Source: Bacillota bacterium (GTDB lineage Bacteria; Bacillota; Clostridia; Christensenellales; Aristaeellaceae). From it: a DNA stretch of 64,000 nt. This document shows positions 34,958 to 42,854 of the stretch, in pieces. The notes below the pieces were generated by a model. That model saw nothing but the letters and a program-made list of their open reading frames with translations, made no database searches and was not told where the DNA came from. The DNA lies in the NCBI GenBank assembly GCA_023425025.1, contig JAFADG010000014.1, positions 1 to 64,000 on the forward strand, given 5' to 3'. The translations under genes were made by a program, and so were the position numbers. Each line of letters starts with the position of its first letter. The stretch's first letter is position 1.

Positions 34958-36571
34958 ATGAACACCAAATTCATCTTCGTGACCGGCGGAGTGGTCTCTT
35001 CCCTGGGAAAAGGGATCACAGCGGCATCCCTGGGGCGGCTCCTCAAATGCCGGGGCTTGAAGGTATCCATCCAGAAATTTGATCCCTACATCAATGTGGA
35101 CCCCGGCACCATGAACCCCTACCAGCACGGTGAGGTGTTCGTTACCGACGACGGTGCGGAAACCGACCTGGACCTTGGCCACTATGAGCGCTTTATCGAC
35201 GAAAGCCTCACCCAGGCGGCCAATGTGACCTCCGGCCGCGTATACAAGACGGTCATCGACAGGGAGCGCCGCGGCGAATATCTGGGTGCGACCATACAGG
35301 TCATCCCCCACATTACCAACGAAATCAAAAAGAACATTCTGGCCATCTCCCGCACGCAAAACCCGCCGGATGTGGTGATCACAGAAATCGGCGGCACCGT
35401 GGGCGACATCGAAAGCCAGCCCTTTTTGGAGGCCATCCGTCAGATGCGCGCCGAGGTGGGCCGGGAAAACTGCCTGTATATCCACGTAACGCTGGTGCCG
35501 TTTTTGAGCGCGGCGGGGGAGTTGAAGACAAAGCCCACCCAGCACAGCGTCAAGGAGCTTGGCGCCATCGGCATTTCGCCGGACATGCTGGTCTGCCGCA
35601 GCGAGCACCCCATTCCCTATGACTTGCGGGCGAAAATGAGCCTGTTCTGCAACCTGCCGGTGGACAGGGTGTTTCAAAACCTCAACGCCCGCACCATCTA
35701 CGAAGTGCCGCTGATGCTCCACGCCGAGGGCATGGACGAAAAGGTGTGCCAAATCCTTGGCATCCCCGAAGGGGAATGCGACCTGACGGAATGGCGCGCC
35801 ATGGTGGAGCGGCAATTGTCCAGCGACAGGACCGCGACCATTGCCCTGGTCGGCAAGTATGTGGAGTTGCCCGACGCGTATCTGAGCGTGGTGGAGGCTC
35901 TGACCCACGGCGGCATTTTCCACCATGCCAAGGTGAAGATCGATTGGGTGCCCGCCGAGGAAGTCACCCAGGAGAACGCGGCGGAGCGGATTGGCAAGGC
36001 GGATGGCATTCTGGTGCCCGGCGGCTTCGGCTCCCGCGGGCTGGAAGGCAAAATGGTGGCCATCCGCTATGCCCGCGAAAAGAAGATTCCCTTCTTCGGC
36101 CTGTGCCTGGGGCTGCAAATGGCCGTGATCGAATTTGCCCGCAACGTATTGGATTTGCGCGGCGCCAACACCACCGAAACCGACCCGCACACCACCTATC
36201 CCGTGATCGATTTGATGCCGGACCAGAACCTGCAGGATCTGGGCGGGACCATGCGGCTGGGCAAATACCGCTGCGAGCTTGTTCCAGGTACGTTCAGCCG
36301 TGAGGCCTATGACATGCCGGAAATCTGGGAGCGGCACCGCCACCGTTATGAGTTCAACAACGATTATCTGGATCGGTTTGAGGCGGCCGGCATGCGGGTC
36401 GCGGGCCGCAATCCCGAGCGCAACCTGGTGGAGATCGTGGAAATCGCGGACCATCCCTGGTTTGTGGGTGTACAGTTCCATCCGGAACTGAAGAGCCGGC
36501 CCAACAGGCCCCACCCCCTGTTCCGTGATTTCGTGGGCGCGGCGCTCAAGATTGCAGAAGCGAAAAAATAA
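34958..36571 (+). CDS. pyrG: CTP synthase
   Basis: Makes CTP from UTP, ATP and glutamine. The 537-residue protein has the synthetase domain (TGGVVSSLGKGITAASLG, KFDPYINVDPGTMNPYQHGE, ITEIGGTVGDIES) and a class I glutamine amidotransferase domain with the nucleophile in FFGLCLGLQ and the His/Glu pair in GVQFHPELKS. ATG 34958 follows GGAAGGGAGG. A terminator follows. Confidence 0.98.
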   Translation: MNTKFIFVTGGVVSSLGKGITAASLGRLLKCRGLKVSIQKFDPYINVDPGTMNPYQHGEVFVTDDGAETDLDLGHYERFIDESLTQAANVTSGRVYKTVIDRERRGEYLGATIQVIPHITNEIKKNILAISRTQNPPDVVITEIGGTVGDIESQPFLEAIRQMRAEVGRENCLYIHVTLVPFLSAAGELKTKPTQHSVKELGAIGISPDMLVCRSEHPIPYDLRAKMSLFCNLPVDRVFQNLNARTIYEVPLMLHAEGMDEKVCQILGIPEGECDLTEWRAMVERQLSSDRTATIALVGKYVELPDAYLSVVEALTHGGIFHHAKVKIDWVPAEEVTQENAAERIGKADGILVPGGFGSRGLEGKMVAIRYAREKKIPFFGLCLGLQMAVIEFARNVLDLRGANTTETDPHTTYPVIDLMPDQNLQDLGGTMRLGKYRCELVPGTFSREAYDMPEIWERHRHRYEFNNDYLDRFEAAGMRVAGRNPERNLVEIVEIADHPWFVGVQFHPELKSRPNRPHPLFRDFVGAALKIAEAKK

Positions 36572-36582
36572 ACGGGAAAAAT

Positions 36583-36617
36583 GAAGCGGCGGCATCGAGT
36601 TGCCGCCGCTTCGTTTT
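36583..36617 (+). terminator. pyrG terminator
   Basis: GAAGCGGCGGCA pairs with TGCCGCCGCTTC, followed by GTTTTT. Confidence 0.9.
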
Positions 36618-36622
36618 TGGAG

Positions 36623-36787
36623 TCAATTGCTGTTTACTGCGTCCGGAAGAACCTGGGGGCCGCTTTCATCTGAAGCCTGCGCCAGGAAAATCTCCTCGGC
36701 CTCCCGCTGCGCCGCCTGCAATTGCTCAATGGTTTCCGTTATCCGGCGAAAGAGTTTATAATACATTTCCCGATAATCATCCATCAT
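36623..36787 (-). CDS. 54-residue protein divergent from the XRE gene
   Basis: A small acidic protein beginning MMDDYREMYYKLFRRITETI, followed by a predicted helix rich in Gln, Ala and Glu. AAGGA lies six bases before the ATG at 36787 (36784 is also possible). A good promoter lies directly upstream, within the two palindromes. The stop lies six bases from the pyrG terminator. Function unknown; its position suggests it is the target of the XRE repressor. Confidence 0.75.
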   Translation of the reverse strand: MMDDYREMYYKLFRRITETIEQLQAAQREAEEIFLAQASDESGPQVLPDAVNSN

Positions 36788-36821
36788 AAATCATCCTTGC
36801 ATACGATATATTGTTTTGCAC

Positions 36822-36867
36822 ATTATAACGGATATTCCGTTAGAAATCAATAACGGAATATCCGTTA
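36822..36867. promoter_or_regulatory. Divergent promoter with two perfect 17-bp operators
   Basis: TAACGGA-TAT-TCCGTTA (36826-36842) and TAACGGA-ATA-TCCGTTA (36851-36867) are perfect palindromes with centres 25 bp apart. A minus-strand promoter, TTGATT, 17 bases, TATAAT (36822-36850), lies over the first. The plus promoter is weaker (TACTAT near 36873). XRE binding here would control both genes. Confidence 0.85.
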
Positions 36868-36891
36868 AGGCATACTATCACCGGTGATGTA

Positions 36892-37116
36892 ATGCATAAA
36901 AGAATAAGGAATTTAAGGGAGGACTGTGATCTGAGCCAAAGAGAAATGGCGCAGATCCTTTCCGTGGCCCAGACGACCTATTCCGATTATGAGCTGGGCA
37001 AATTGAACATTCCGATTCCTATACTCATCCGTTTGGCGCAGCATCATGGCACCAGCGTGGATTACCTGCTGGGATTGACGGATGTGAGAGCTCCCTATCC
37101 GCGAAGGGTCAAATAG
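36892..37116 (+). CDS. XRE-family transcriptional regulator
   Basis: A 74-residue single-domain protein with a helix-turn-helix of the Cro/CI type (LSQREMAQILSVAQTTYSDYE) and the common ending GTSVDYLLGLTD. Probably an autoregulated repressor acting on the paired palindromes upstream. Followed by a terminator. Confidence 0.93.
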   Translation: MHKRIRNLREDCDLSQREMAQILSVAQTTYSDYELGKLNIPIPILIRLAQHHGTSVDYLLGLTDVRAPYPRRVK

Positions 37117-37117
37117 A

Positions 37118-37168
37118 AAACCTGCCCGTGACTGCTGTGCGACAGCGTTGTCCCGGGCAGGTTTGTTT
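37118..37168 (+). terminator. Terminator after xre
   Basis: AAACCTGCCCG pairs with CGGGCAGGTTT, with an inner GCTGT/ACAGC hairpin, then GTTTGTT. It also reads as a terminator for the convergent amylase gene. Confidence 0.75.
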
Positions 37169-37207
37169 GTTCCTTATTTGCAGCATACGGGTCAAGACGC
37201 GGCGTGA

Positions 37208-38986
37208 CTAGTCAACTTCCGGACGGTCTCTCAAGAACACCATTCCCTGGCCGGGAGACAGCCTTATACGCACCGCGCCTCCCAAAACGGGCAGGATTTC
37301 TCCGCTGACGCTGTCCGGCAGGTCTTCGCGGCCGCCAAAGCCTTCCGGCAGGGAAAGCATGCTGTCGATGGCGCCGTCGGCGGTGTTCAATACCACCAGC
37401 GCTTCCTGGGCTTGGCTTGTGCGCAGGTATGCATACAGGCCATCCTTGCCCACATGCCAGGTGGTGAAGCTGCCTAGCCGCAACGCTTCGCTGCCGTTGC
37501 GCAAATGGGTCAGGCGCTTGTAGTGATCCAGCAGCGGATGATTTTCCGCCTTGTCCCAGGGCATGGGCCGGCGGCAATCGGGATCGGCCCTGCCGCTCAG
37601 GCCCAGCTCATCCCCATAGTAGACGATGGGCACGCCGGGATGCGTCATTTGAAAGAAGGAAGCCGCCCGCAGCCGGTTTTCATTCTCCCCGGCCCTGGTG
37701 ACAAAGCGGGGGGTGTCGTGGCTGCCCAGGAAGTTCCACAGCACTTCCTGCACATTGTGGGGATACAAGGCCATGGCCCGGTTGACCCGGTGATCAAATT
37801 CCGCAAGGCTGATTTTTCTTTCCGCAAAATACAGCCAGAGCGCCCGGGAAAGCACATAATGCATGGTGCTGTCAAACATGTCGCCCTGGGTGACCCATTG
37901 GCGGGAATCATCCCAGCATTCCGCCACCAGGATGGCATCGGGGTTTTCGTCCAGCACCTCCTTGCGGAACTGGCGCCAGAAATCCGGCCACACCTCCGGC
38001 GATACATCCAGCCGCCAGCCATCCACGTGGGCCTGGCGAAGCCAGTAGCGGCCCACCTGAATAAAGTACGCGGCGGCTGAGGCATTTTTGAGGTTGAGCT
38101 TGGGCATATCCGGCGTGTGGGCAAAGGTAGCATATCCGCAGGCGTACTTTTGCTTGTCAAAAAAGAACCAGTCATAATACTCGCTGTCGGGGCCTTTTGT
38201 CTTTGCCTCTACAAAAGGCGTAAACTCGGTGCCGGAATGGTTGAACACGCCGTCCAGCACGATGCGCAGCCCGGCGGCGTGGAGTTCGTCCGCCAGCGCC
38301 CGCAATTCCTTCAGCGATCCCAATAGCGGGTCCACCTGAAAGTAATCAAAGGTGTTGTAGCGGTGGGAGGTATTGCTCAGGAAGATGGGGGTCATGTACA
38401 CGATGCCGATACCCAGCTCCTTTAGGTAGGGCACGGCCTGGCGGATGCCCTTGAGGTTTCCGCCGAACCGGAATTCGTTGGCATAGCGGGTGGAAGTCCA
38501 GGGTTCCACCGGCTCGGCAGCATCGCCATGGGGCGCCGCCCTGCGGAAACGGTCAGGGAAAATCTGATATCCGACGCTGCCTCTGGCCCAAAGCGGCTTT
38601 TCCGGCGCCGGATAGGCGTGGGCAAAGGGGAAGCACGCCATCTCCTCCGGGTCTTTGGCTTGGGCCGGAAAGATGCCGTCCTGATCCAGGACCAGGGCAA
38701 GCTTTTCACGGATCAGGCAAAACACATAATGGATGCGGGGATCGTTTGGCATGAATATGCATTCGTACCAGTCGTGGTTCTCATCCTGCCACGGCCTCGT
38801 CATGGACAGCTTTTGCGCCCTTGTCATAGAAGCGCCGGCGCCGTACATGTTGGCAGTCCAAAGCTGTACCTCCTGCCAGTCATCCCGGCCGGTCCGGAGG
38901 CGGATGCATACCCGGCCATCCGATAGCGCGTGGCGGTATTCCAGCCAGGGCTGGTGGTAAATGGCTCCCAGGTTGATGCTGCGCAT
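37208..38986 (-). CDS. GH13 alpha-glucan hydrolase (neopullulanase/cyclomaltodextrinase-like)
   Basis: Hydrolyses alpha-glucans, probably in the cytosol since no signal peptide is present. The 592 residues hold an N-terminal beta domain (about 1-120), then the TIM barrel: YQIFPDRF, LDGVFNHSG, nucleophile in GWRLDVSPEV, acid/base in LVAECWDD and FLGSHDTPR, plus a C-terminal beta domain. The N-terminal domain and the length fit the GH13_20 group. A LacI/CcpA-like dyad overlaps the start site at 39014-39040. Confidence 0.93.
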   Translation of the reverse strand: MRSINLGAIYHQPWLEYRHALSDGRVCIRLRTGRDDWQEVQLWTANMYGAGASMTRAQKLSMTRPWQDENHDWYECIFMPNDPRIHYVFCLIREKLALVLDQDGIFPAQAKDPEEMACFPFAHAYPAPEKPLWARGSVGYQIFPDRFRRAAPHGDAAEPVEPWTSTRYANEFRFGGNLKGIRQAVPYLKELGIGIVYMTPIFLSNTSHRYNTFDYFQVDPLLGSLKELRALADELHAAGLRIVLDGVFNHSGTEFTPFVEAKTKGPDSEYYDWFFFDKQKYACGYATFAHTPDMPKLNLKNASAAAYFIQVGRYWLRQAHVDGWRLDVSPEVWPDFWRQFRKEVLDENPDAILVAECWDDSRQWVTQGDMFDSTMHYVLSRALWLYFAERKISLAEFDHRVNRAMALYPHNVQEVLWNFLGSHDTPRFVTRAGENENRLRAASFFQMTHPGVPIVYYGDELGLSGRADPDCRRPMPWDKAENHPLLDHYKRLTHLRNGSEALRLGSFTTWHVGKDGLYAYLRTSQAQEALVVLNTADGAIDSMLSLPEGFGGREDLPDSVSGEILPVLGGAVRIRLSPGQGMVFLRDRPEVD

Positions 38987-39013
38987 ATCTTTCCTCCTTC
39001 AGCCAATACAACA

Positions 39014-39073
39014 GCAAACGATTTGAATGCAATCGTTTGCGCGAAGTATAGCAGAGGAATCTCATTCTGTCAA
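39014..39073 (-). promoter_or_regulatory. Amylase promoter and LacI-type operator
   Basis: Minus-strand TTGACA (39068-39073), 17 bases, TATACT (39045-39050). Just downstream, GCAAACGAT and ATCGTTTGC (39014-39040) form a dyad covering the likely transcription start. The right part TGCAATCGTTTGCG resembles a catabolite-repression (cre) site. Confidence 0.8.
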
Positions 39074-39129
39074 GGCGGCGCTTGTCCCGTGTACGAGCTG
39101 TTACTTCTGTATTTTCTCTGTTTCCCCTC

Positions 39130-39158
39130 TTGCAATTATGACGCTTTGGAATCATAAT
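39130..39158 (+). promoter_or_regulatory. Possible serC promoter
   Basis: TTGCAA, 17 bases, CATAAT; leader of about 98 bases with no recognised fold. Confidence 0.5.
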
Positions 39159-39262
39159 ATGGCTAATGGTTCAAATTCAGCCCGCAGGGCAAAAAACGTC
39201 CCACATGCAAATCAACGGTGATTTGTGAAATATTGAAAACGGTAGATGAGAGGGGAACGCAT

Positions 39263-40357
39263 ATGGAACGCGTGTACAATTTTTCTCCGGGTCCGGCAAT
39301 GCTGCCCCTGCCGGTGCTTGAGCGGGCGCAGCGGGAATTGGTGACGTACGGCGAAAGCGGCATGTCTGTCATGGAAATGAGCCACCGCAGCAAAATGTAT
39401 TTGGAGATTTATGACGCGGCGGTCGCGCTTTTGCGGGAACTGATGTCCATCCCCGAGGCGTATGAGGTTTTGTTTTTACAGGGCGGCGCGACCCAGCAGT
39501 TTTCTGCCGTGCCGCTGAATTTGATGACGGGCAGCAACAAGGCGGATTATATCGACAGCGGCAACTTTGCCCACCTGGCCGCGGAGGAAGCCGCCCGCTA
39601 CGGTACGGTGAACATTGCCGCCTCCAGCCGGGCGGACAATTACACCCATGTGCCGGACCTTGCGTCCGCGAAGCTTGATCCCCGGGCGGATTACTGCCAT
39701 ATCACCACCAACAACACCATTTACGGCACCCGTTTTATCGCCTTGCCGGATACGGCCAGCGTGCCCCTGGCGGCGGACGCCAGCAGCAATATTTTAAGCG
39801 AAGTCATGGACATCACCAAATTCGGCGTCATGTATGCCGGCGCGCAAAAGAATATCGGCCCCAGCGGCCTGTGCATTGTGATTGTCAAAAAGGAGTTGCT
39901 GGGCCGGGCGCACCCGCTTTGCCCCAAGCTGCTCAACTGGGACGTGCAGGCCAAGAACGGCAGCATGTACAACACCCCCAACACCTACGGCATTTACCTT
40001 GCCAAGCTGGGCTTTGAATGGCTCAGGGAGCTGGGCGGCGTGCCGGCCATGGAGAAAATCAATATCGAAAAGGCGTCCATCCTCTACGATTACCTGGAGG
40101 AAAGCAGCCTCTTTAAGCCCACCGCCCAAAAGGCCTGCCGCAGCCTGATGAACGTCACCTTCGTCACCGGCAGCGACGAGCTGGATGAAAAGTTCGTCAA
40201 GGAAGCGGCCAAGAACGGCCTGGTGAACCTGAAGGGCCACCGCTCCGTGGGCGGCATGCGGGCCAGCATTTACAACGCCATGCCGGTGCAGGGCGTGGAA
40301 AAGCTGGTGGATTTCATGAAGAAGTTCGAGACCGAGAATCATGGGCTCCGCCCCTGA
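39263..40357 (+). CDS. serC: Phosphoserine aminotransferase
   Basis: Converts 3-phosphohydroxypyruvate to phosphoserine using glutamate. The 364 residues begin with VYNFSPGPAMLPLPVL, include GGATQQFSAVPLNL, the PLP Lys in YAGAQKNIGPSGLC, and GHRSVGGMRASIYNA near the end. The last residues (NHGLRP) are encoded by a repeat-like GGGCTCCGCCCCTG that also supplies the stop. GAGAGGGGA precedes ATG 39263. serA follows after a repeat. Confidence 0.97.
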   Translation: MERVYNFSPGPAMLPLPVLERAQRELVTYGESGMSVMEMSHRSKMYLEIYDAAVALLRELMSIPEAYEVLFLQGGATQQFSAVPLNLMTGSNKADYIDSGNFAHLAAEEAARYGTVNIAASSRADNYTHVPDLASAKLDPRADYCHITTNNTIYGTRFIALPDTASVPLAADASSNILSEVMDITKFGVMYAGAQKNIGPSGLCIVIVKKELLGRAHPLCPKLLNWDVQAKNGSMYNTPNTYGIYLAKLGFEWLRELGGVPAMEKINIEKASILYDYLEESSLFKPTAQKACRSLMNVTFVTGSDELDEKFVKEAAKNGLVNLKGHRSVGGMRASIYNAMPVQGVEKLVDFMKKFETENHGLRP

Positions 40358-40500
40358 ACCCCGCTTAAGGTGAGTGAGCCGAGCGTCGCCAGTGGCGGAT
40401 GAAGCGAGGCGAGGAAATCAAGCGAAACGAGCAATGCGAGCGGCAGCGAAGCAGTGCGACGATTGAGCTTGCGGAACATTGTCCCTTAAGAATCCCAATT
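40340..40500. repeat. Interspersed repeat between serC and serA
   Basis: Begins inside the serC stop with GGGCTCCGCCCCTGAACCCC. It then carries GAAGCGAGGCGAGG, GCGAAACGAGCAATGCGAGC, GCAGTGCGACGATTGAGC and CCCTTAAGAATCCCA, all shared with the array at 1-310. It shortens the serC-serA gap to a repeat plus a ribosome site. Confidence 0.85.
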
Positions 40501-40520
40501 TTTAGAGGAGTGAGTGCAGC

Positions 40521-41693
40521 TTGTACAAGATTCAGACGCTCAATGAGATATCTGATATCATTCACAGCCAGTTATCGGCGGATGAGTATATGGTGACGCG
40601 GGATGAGCCTGTTCCCGACGCCATTTTGGTGCGCAGCGCGGATATGCACGGCATGGCGCTGCCCGAGAGCCTGCAGGCCATCGCCAGGGCGGGGGCCGGC
40701 GTCAACAACATTCCCATCGAGGCCTGCAGCAAAAGGGGCATTGTGGTGTTCAATACGCCGGGCGCCAACGCCAACGCGGTGGCGGAGCTGGTGGTGGCGG
40801 GGCTATTGTTGTGCAGCCGTGATATCGCGGGGGGCATACAGTGGGCGGCCACACTAAAGGGCAAGGGGGAAGAGGTCGCAAAGCTGGTGGAAAAGGGAAA
40901 GAACCAGTTTGTGGGCCCGGAGCTGCGGGGCAAGACGCTGGGCGTCATCGGCCTGGGCGCCATCGGTTCCCTGGTGGCCAACTGCGCGCTGAACGGCCTG
41001 GGCATGGAAGTCATCGGTTTGGACCCCTCCATTTCCGTGGAGCACGCCTGGTCCCTATCCCGGGGCATCAAGCGGGCCTCCAGCCTGGAGGAGCTTTTGC
41101 AAAGGACGGATTATGTGACCGTCCACGTGCCGCTGTCGCCCAAAACAAAGGGCATGTTCGATTTTCACCTGTTCACCCTGATGAAAAACGGCGCGAGGCT
41201 TTTAAACTTCAGCCGCGCGGAACTGGTGGATGGCGATGCCTGCCGGGCGGCCCTCAAATCCAGGAAGCTTGGCGGCTATGTCACCGATTTTCCGACGGAC
41301 GACATGCTTTGTGTCCCCGGCGTCACCTGCCTTCCCCACCTGGGGGCCTCCACCCCGGAAAGCGAGGAAAACTGCGCCAGGATGGCCGCCGCACAGCTGC
41401 GGGACTATCTGGAGACAGGCACCATCCGCAACAGCGTGAACATGCCGGAAATCGTGCTTTCCGGCCAGCCGGAGGGCTGCCGAATCCTTTTGATCCATGA
41501 CAATGTGCCCAACATGGTCAGCAACATGTCCGCGGCCATCTCCAGGGAGGGCATCAACATCAATAACATGATCAACAAAAGCCGGCAGGAAATGGCCGTG
41601 ACGGTCATGGAGCTCAGCCAGGTGCCCACGGAAGAACTGGTGGCGGAGCTATGCGCCCAGACGGGCGTGATCAAGGTTCGTTTCTGGAATTGA
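40521..41693 (+). CDS. serA: D-3-phosphoglycerate dehydrogenase with ACT domain
   Basis: First step of serine synthesis. The 390 residues have the Rossmann motif GVIGLGAIGSLVANCA (about 135-150), catalytic-site regions NFSRAELVDGDA and CLPHLGASTPESEENC, and a C-terminal ACT domain (about 318-390) likely for serine feedback. The start is TTG 40521 with GAGGAG ten bases upstream. It ends at a terminator. Confidence 0.96.
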   Translation: MYKIQTLNEISDIIHSQLSADEYMVTRDEPVPDAILVRSADMHGMALPESLQAIARAGAGVNNIPIEACSKRGIVVFNTPGANANAVAELVVAGLLLCSRDIAGGIQWAATLKGKGEEVAKLVEKGKNQFVGPELRGKTLGVIGLGAIGSLVANCALNGLGMEVIGLDPSISVEHAWSLSRGIKRASSLEELLQRTDYVTVHVPLSPKTKGMFDFHLFTLMKNGARLLNFSRAELVDGDACRAALKSRKLGGYVTDFPTDDMLCVPGVTCLPHLGASTPESEENCARMAAAQLRDYLETGTIRNSVNMPEIVLSGQPEGCRILLIHDNVPNMVSNMSAAISREGININNMINKSRQEMAVTVMELSQVPTEELVAELCAQTGVIKVRFWN

Positions 41694-41700
41694 TTTCTCG

Positions 41701-41741
41701 AAAACAGCCGTGCGGGGAAATGTGCCTGCACGGCTGTTTTT
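41701..41741 (+). terminator. serA terminator
   Basis: AAAACAGCCGTGC pairs with GCACGGCTGTTTT. Confidence 0.9.
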
Positions 41742-41775
41742 ATATGTAACTGTTTTTGCGCAGCCGGCTTTGGCT

Positions 41776-41804
41776 TTGCCAAACGGCAGAAAATATGCTA
41801 TATT
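41776..41804 (+). promoter_or_regulatory. Promoter of the LCP gene
   Basis: TTGCCA, 17 bases, TATATT. Confidence 0.6.
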
Positions 41805-41907
41805 GAGCAATGGCATGGCATTGTTTTGCCATCGGGGATTTTTTCCGCGGAATGAACCGTTTATCATACAGGCATCCTTTTTATCCCAAGCAAAGGAGAT
41901 CCTTACC

Positions 41908-42831
41908 ATGCTCAAACGCCGTATTGCTCTGCTGGTTGCCTTGCTGCTCTGTTTTTCCTGGACGGGTTCTGCCATGGCCGATCCGCCCAAGCCCATTACC
42001 CCCATTCCGTGGGAGGAACTTCCCCCGGTGGTGGAGGGTCAGCACCATTATCTGCTGCTGTGCGTGGACCAATGGAATGGAAACCCCAAAAATCTTGGCA
42101 ATACGGACGGTATTGTGCTGGTGACGATGGATACCAGGACCAGGCGCCTGATGCTTACCTCCTTCAGCCGCGAAATGCTGATCCAGCGTCCGGACGGCGT
42201 GATCGGCCGGGTCAACTACATCGCCAAAAACTACGGACCGGAAGAGCTTTGCAAGGTGCTCAGCACCCATTTTGGCGTACGGATCGAAAAATACATGCTC
42301 TTTGATATGAACCATATACAAACGATTGTGGATGTGCTGGGGGGCGTGGATATCACGGTGACCGATGCGGAGGCCGCGTATCTGAAACGCTATGCCATAC
42401 CGGATAATTCCACCGTTCCCAAAATGAAAAACGCCGGCACCTATCATTTCAGGGGCCATTCGGCGGTCATCTACATGCGCATACGCAAGGTGGGCGGCGG
42501 CGGCGACCTGATGCGTACCCAAAGGGTGCGCACCGTGCTTTCCGCCCTGGCGGATACATGCCGTACCATCAATTTGGATCAGGCCATTGAACTGATGGAT
42601 TCCGTTACCGACAACAGCCTGTTGACGAATTTGAGCGCCGGCGATATGCTGGCGGCCGTGCAATATGCCATGGAGCTTCGCGGGGTAACGATGGAGGAGC
42701 TGCAAATTCCCTTTGAAGGCGCGTATGCCCCCATCACCTACGCGGGCATGTCCACGCGGGAGATTGATTTTGACGCCTGCCGCAAGGCGGTGGCTGATTA
42801 TTTGGAGAACAGCTTTCTGGTAGTGGATTGA
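41908..42831 (+). CDS. LytR-CpsA-Psr family protein
   Basis: A 307-residue exported protein. LCP enzymes attach polymers such as teichoic acids to peptidoglycan. A signal peptide or anchor (about 1-27, ending SAMADPP) precedes the LCP domain with NTDGIVLVTMDTRTRRLMLTS, FSREMLIQ, VDVLGGVDITV and YMRIRKVGGGGDLMRTQRV. AAAGGAG precedes ATG 41908. Confidence 0.9.
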   Translation: MLKRRIALLVALLLCFSWTGSAMADPPKPITPIPWEELPPVVEGQHHYLLLCVDQWNGNPKNLGNTDGIVLVTMDTRTRRLMLTSFSREMLIQRPDGVIGRVNYIAKNYGPEELCKVLSTHFGVRIEKYMLFDMNHIQTIVDVLGGVDITVTDAEAAYLKRYAIPDNSTVPKMKNAGTYHFRGHSAVIYMRIRKVGGGGDLMRTQRVRTVLSALADTCRTINLDQAIELMDSVTDNSLLTNLSAGDMLAAVQYAMELRGVTMEELQIPFEGAYAPITYAGMSTREIDFDACRKAVADYLENSFLVVD

Positions 42832-42854
42832 ACCATGAATGCAGAAGGAAGGTC

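Noticed and set aside
34721..36595. 624-codon minus-strand frame
   Set aside because: Antisense to pyrG.
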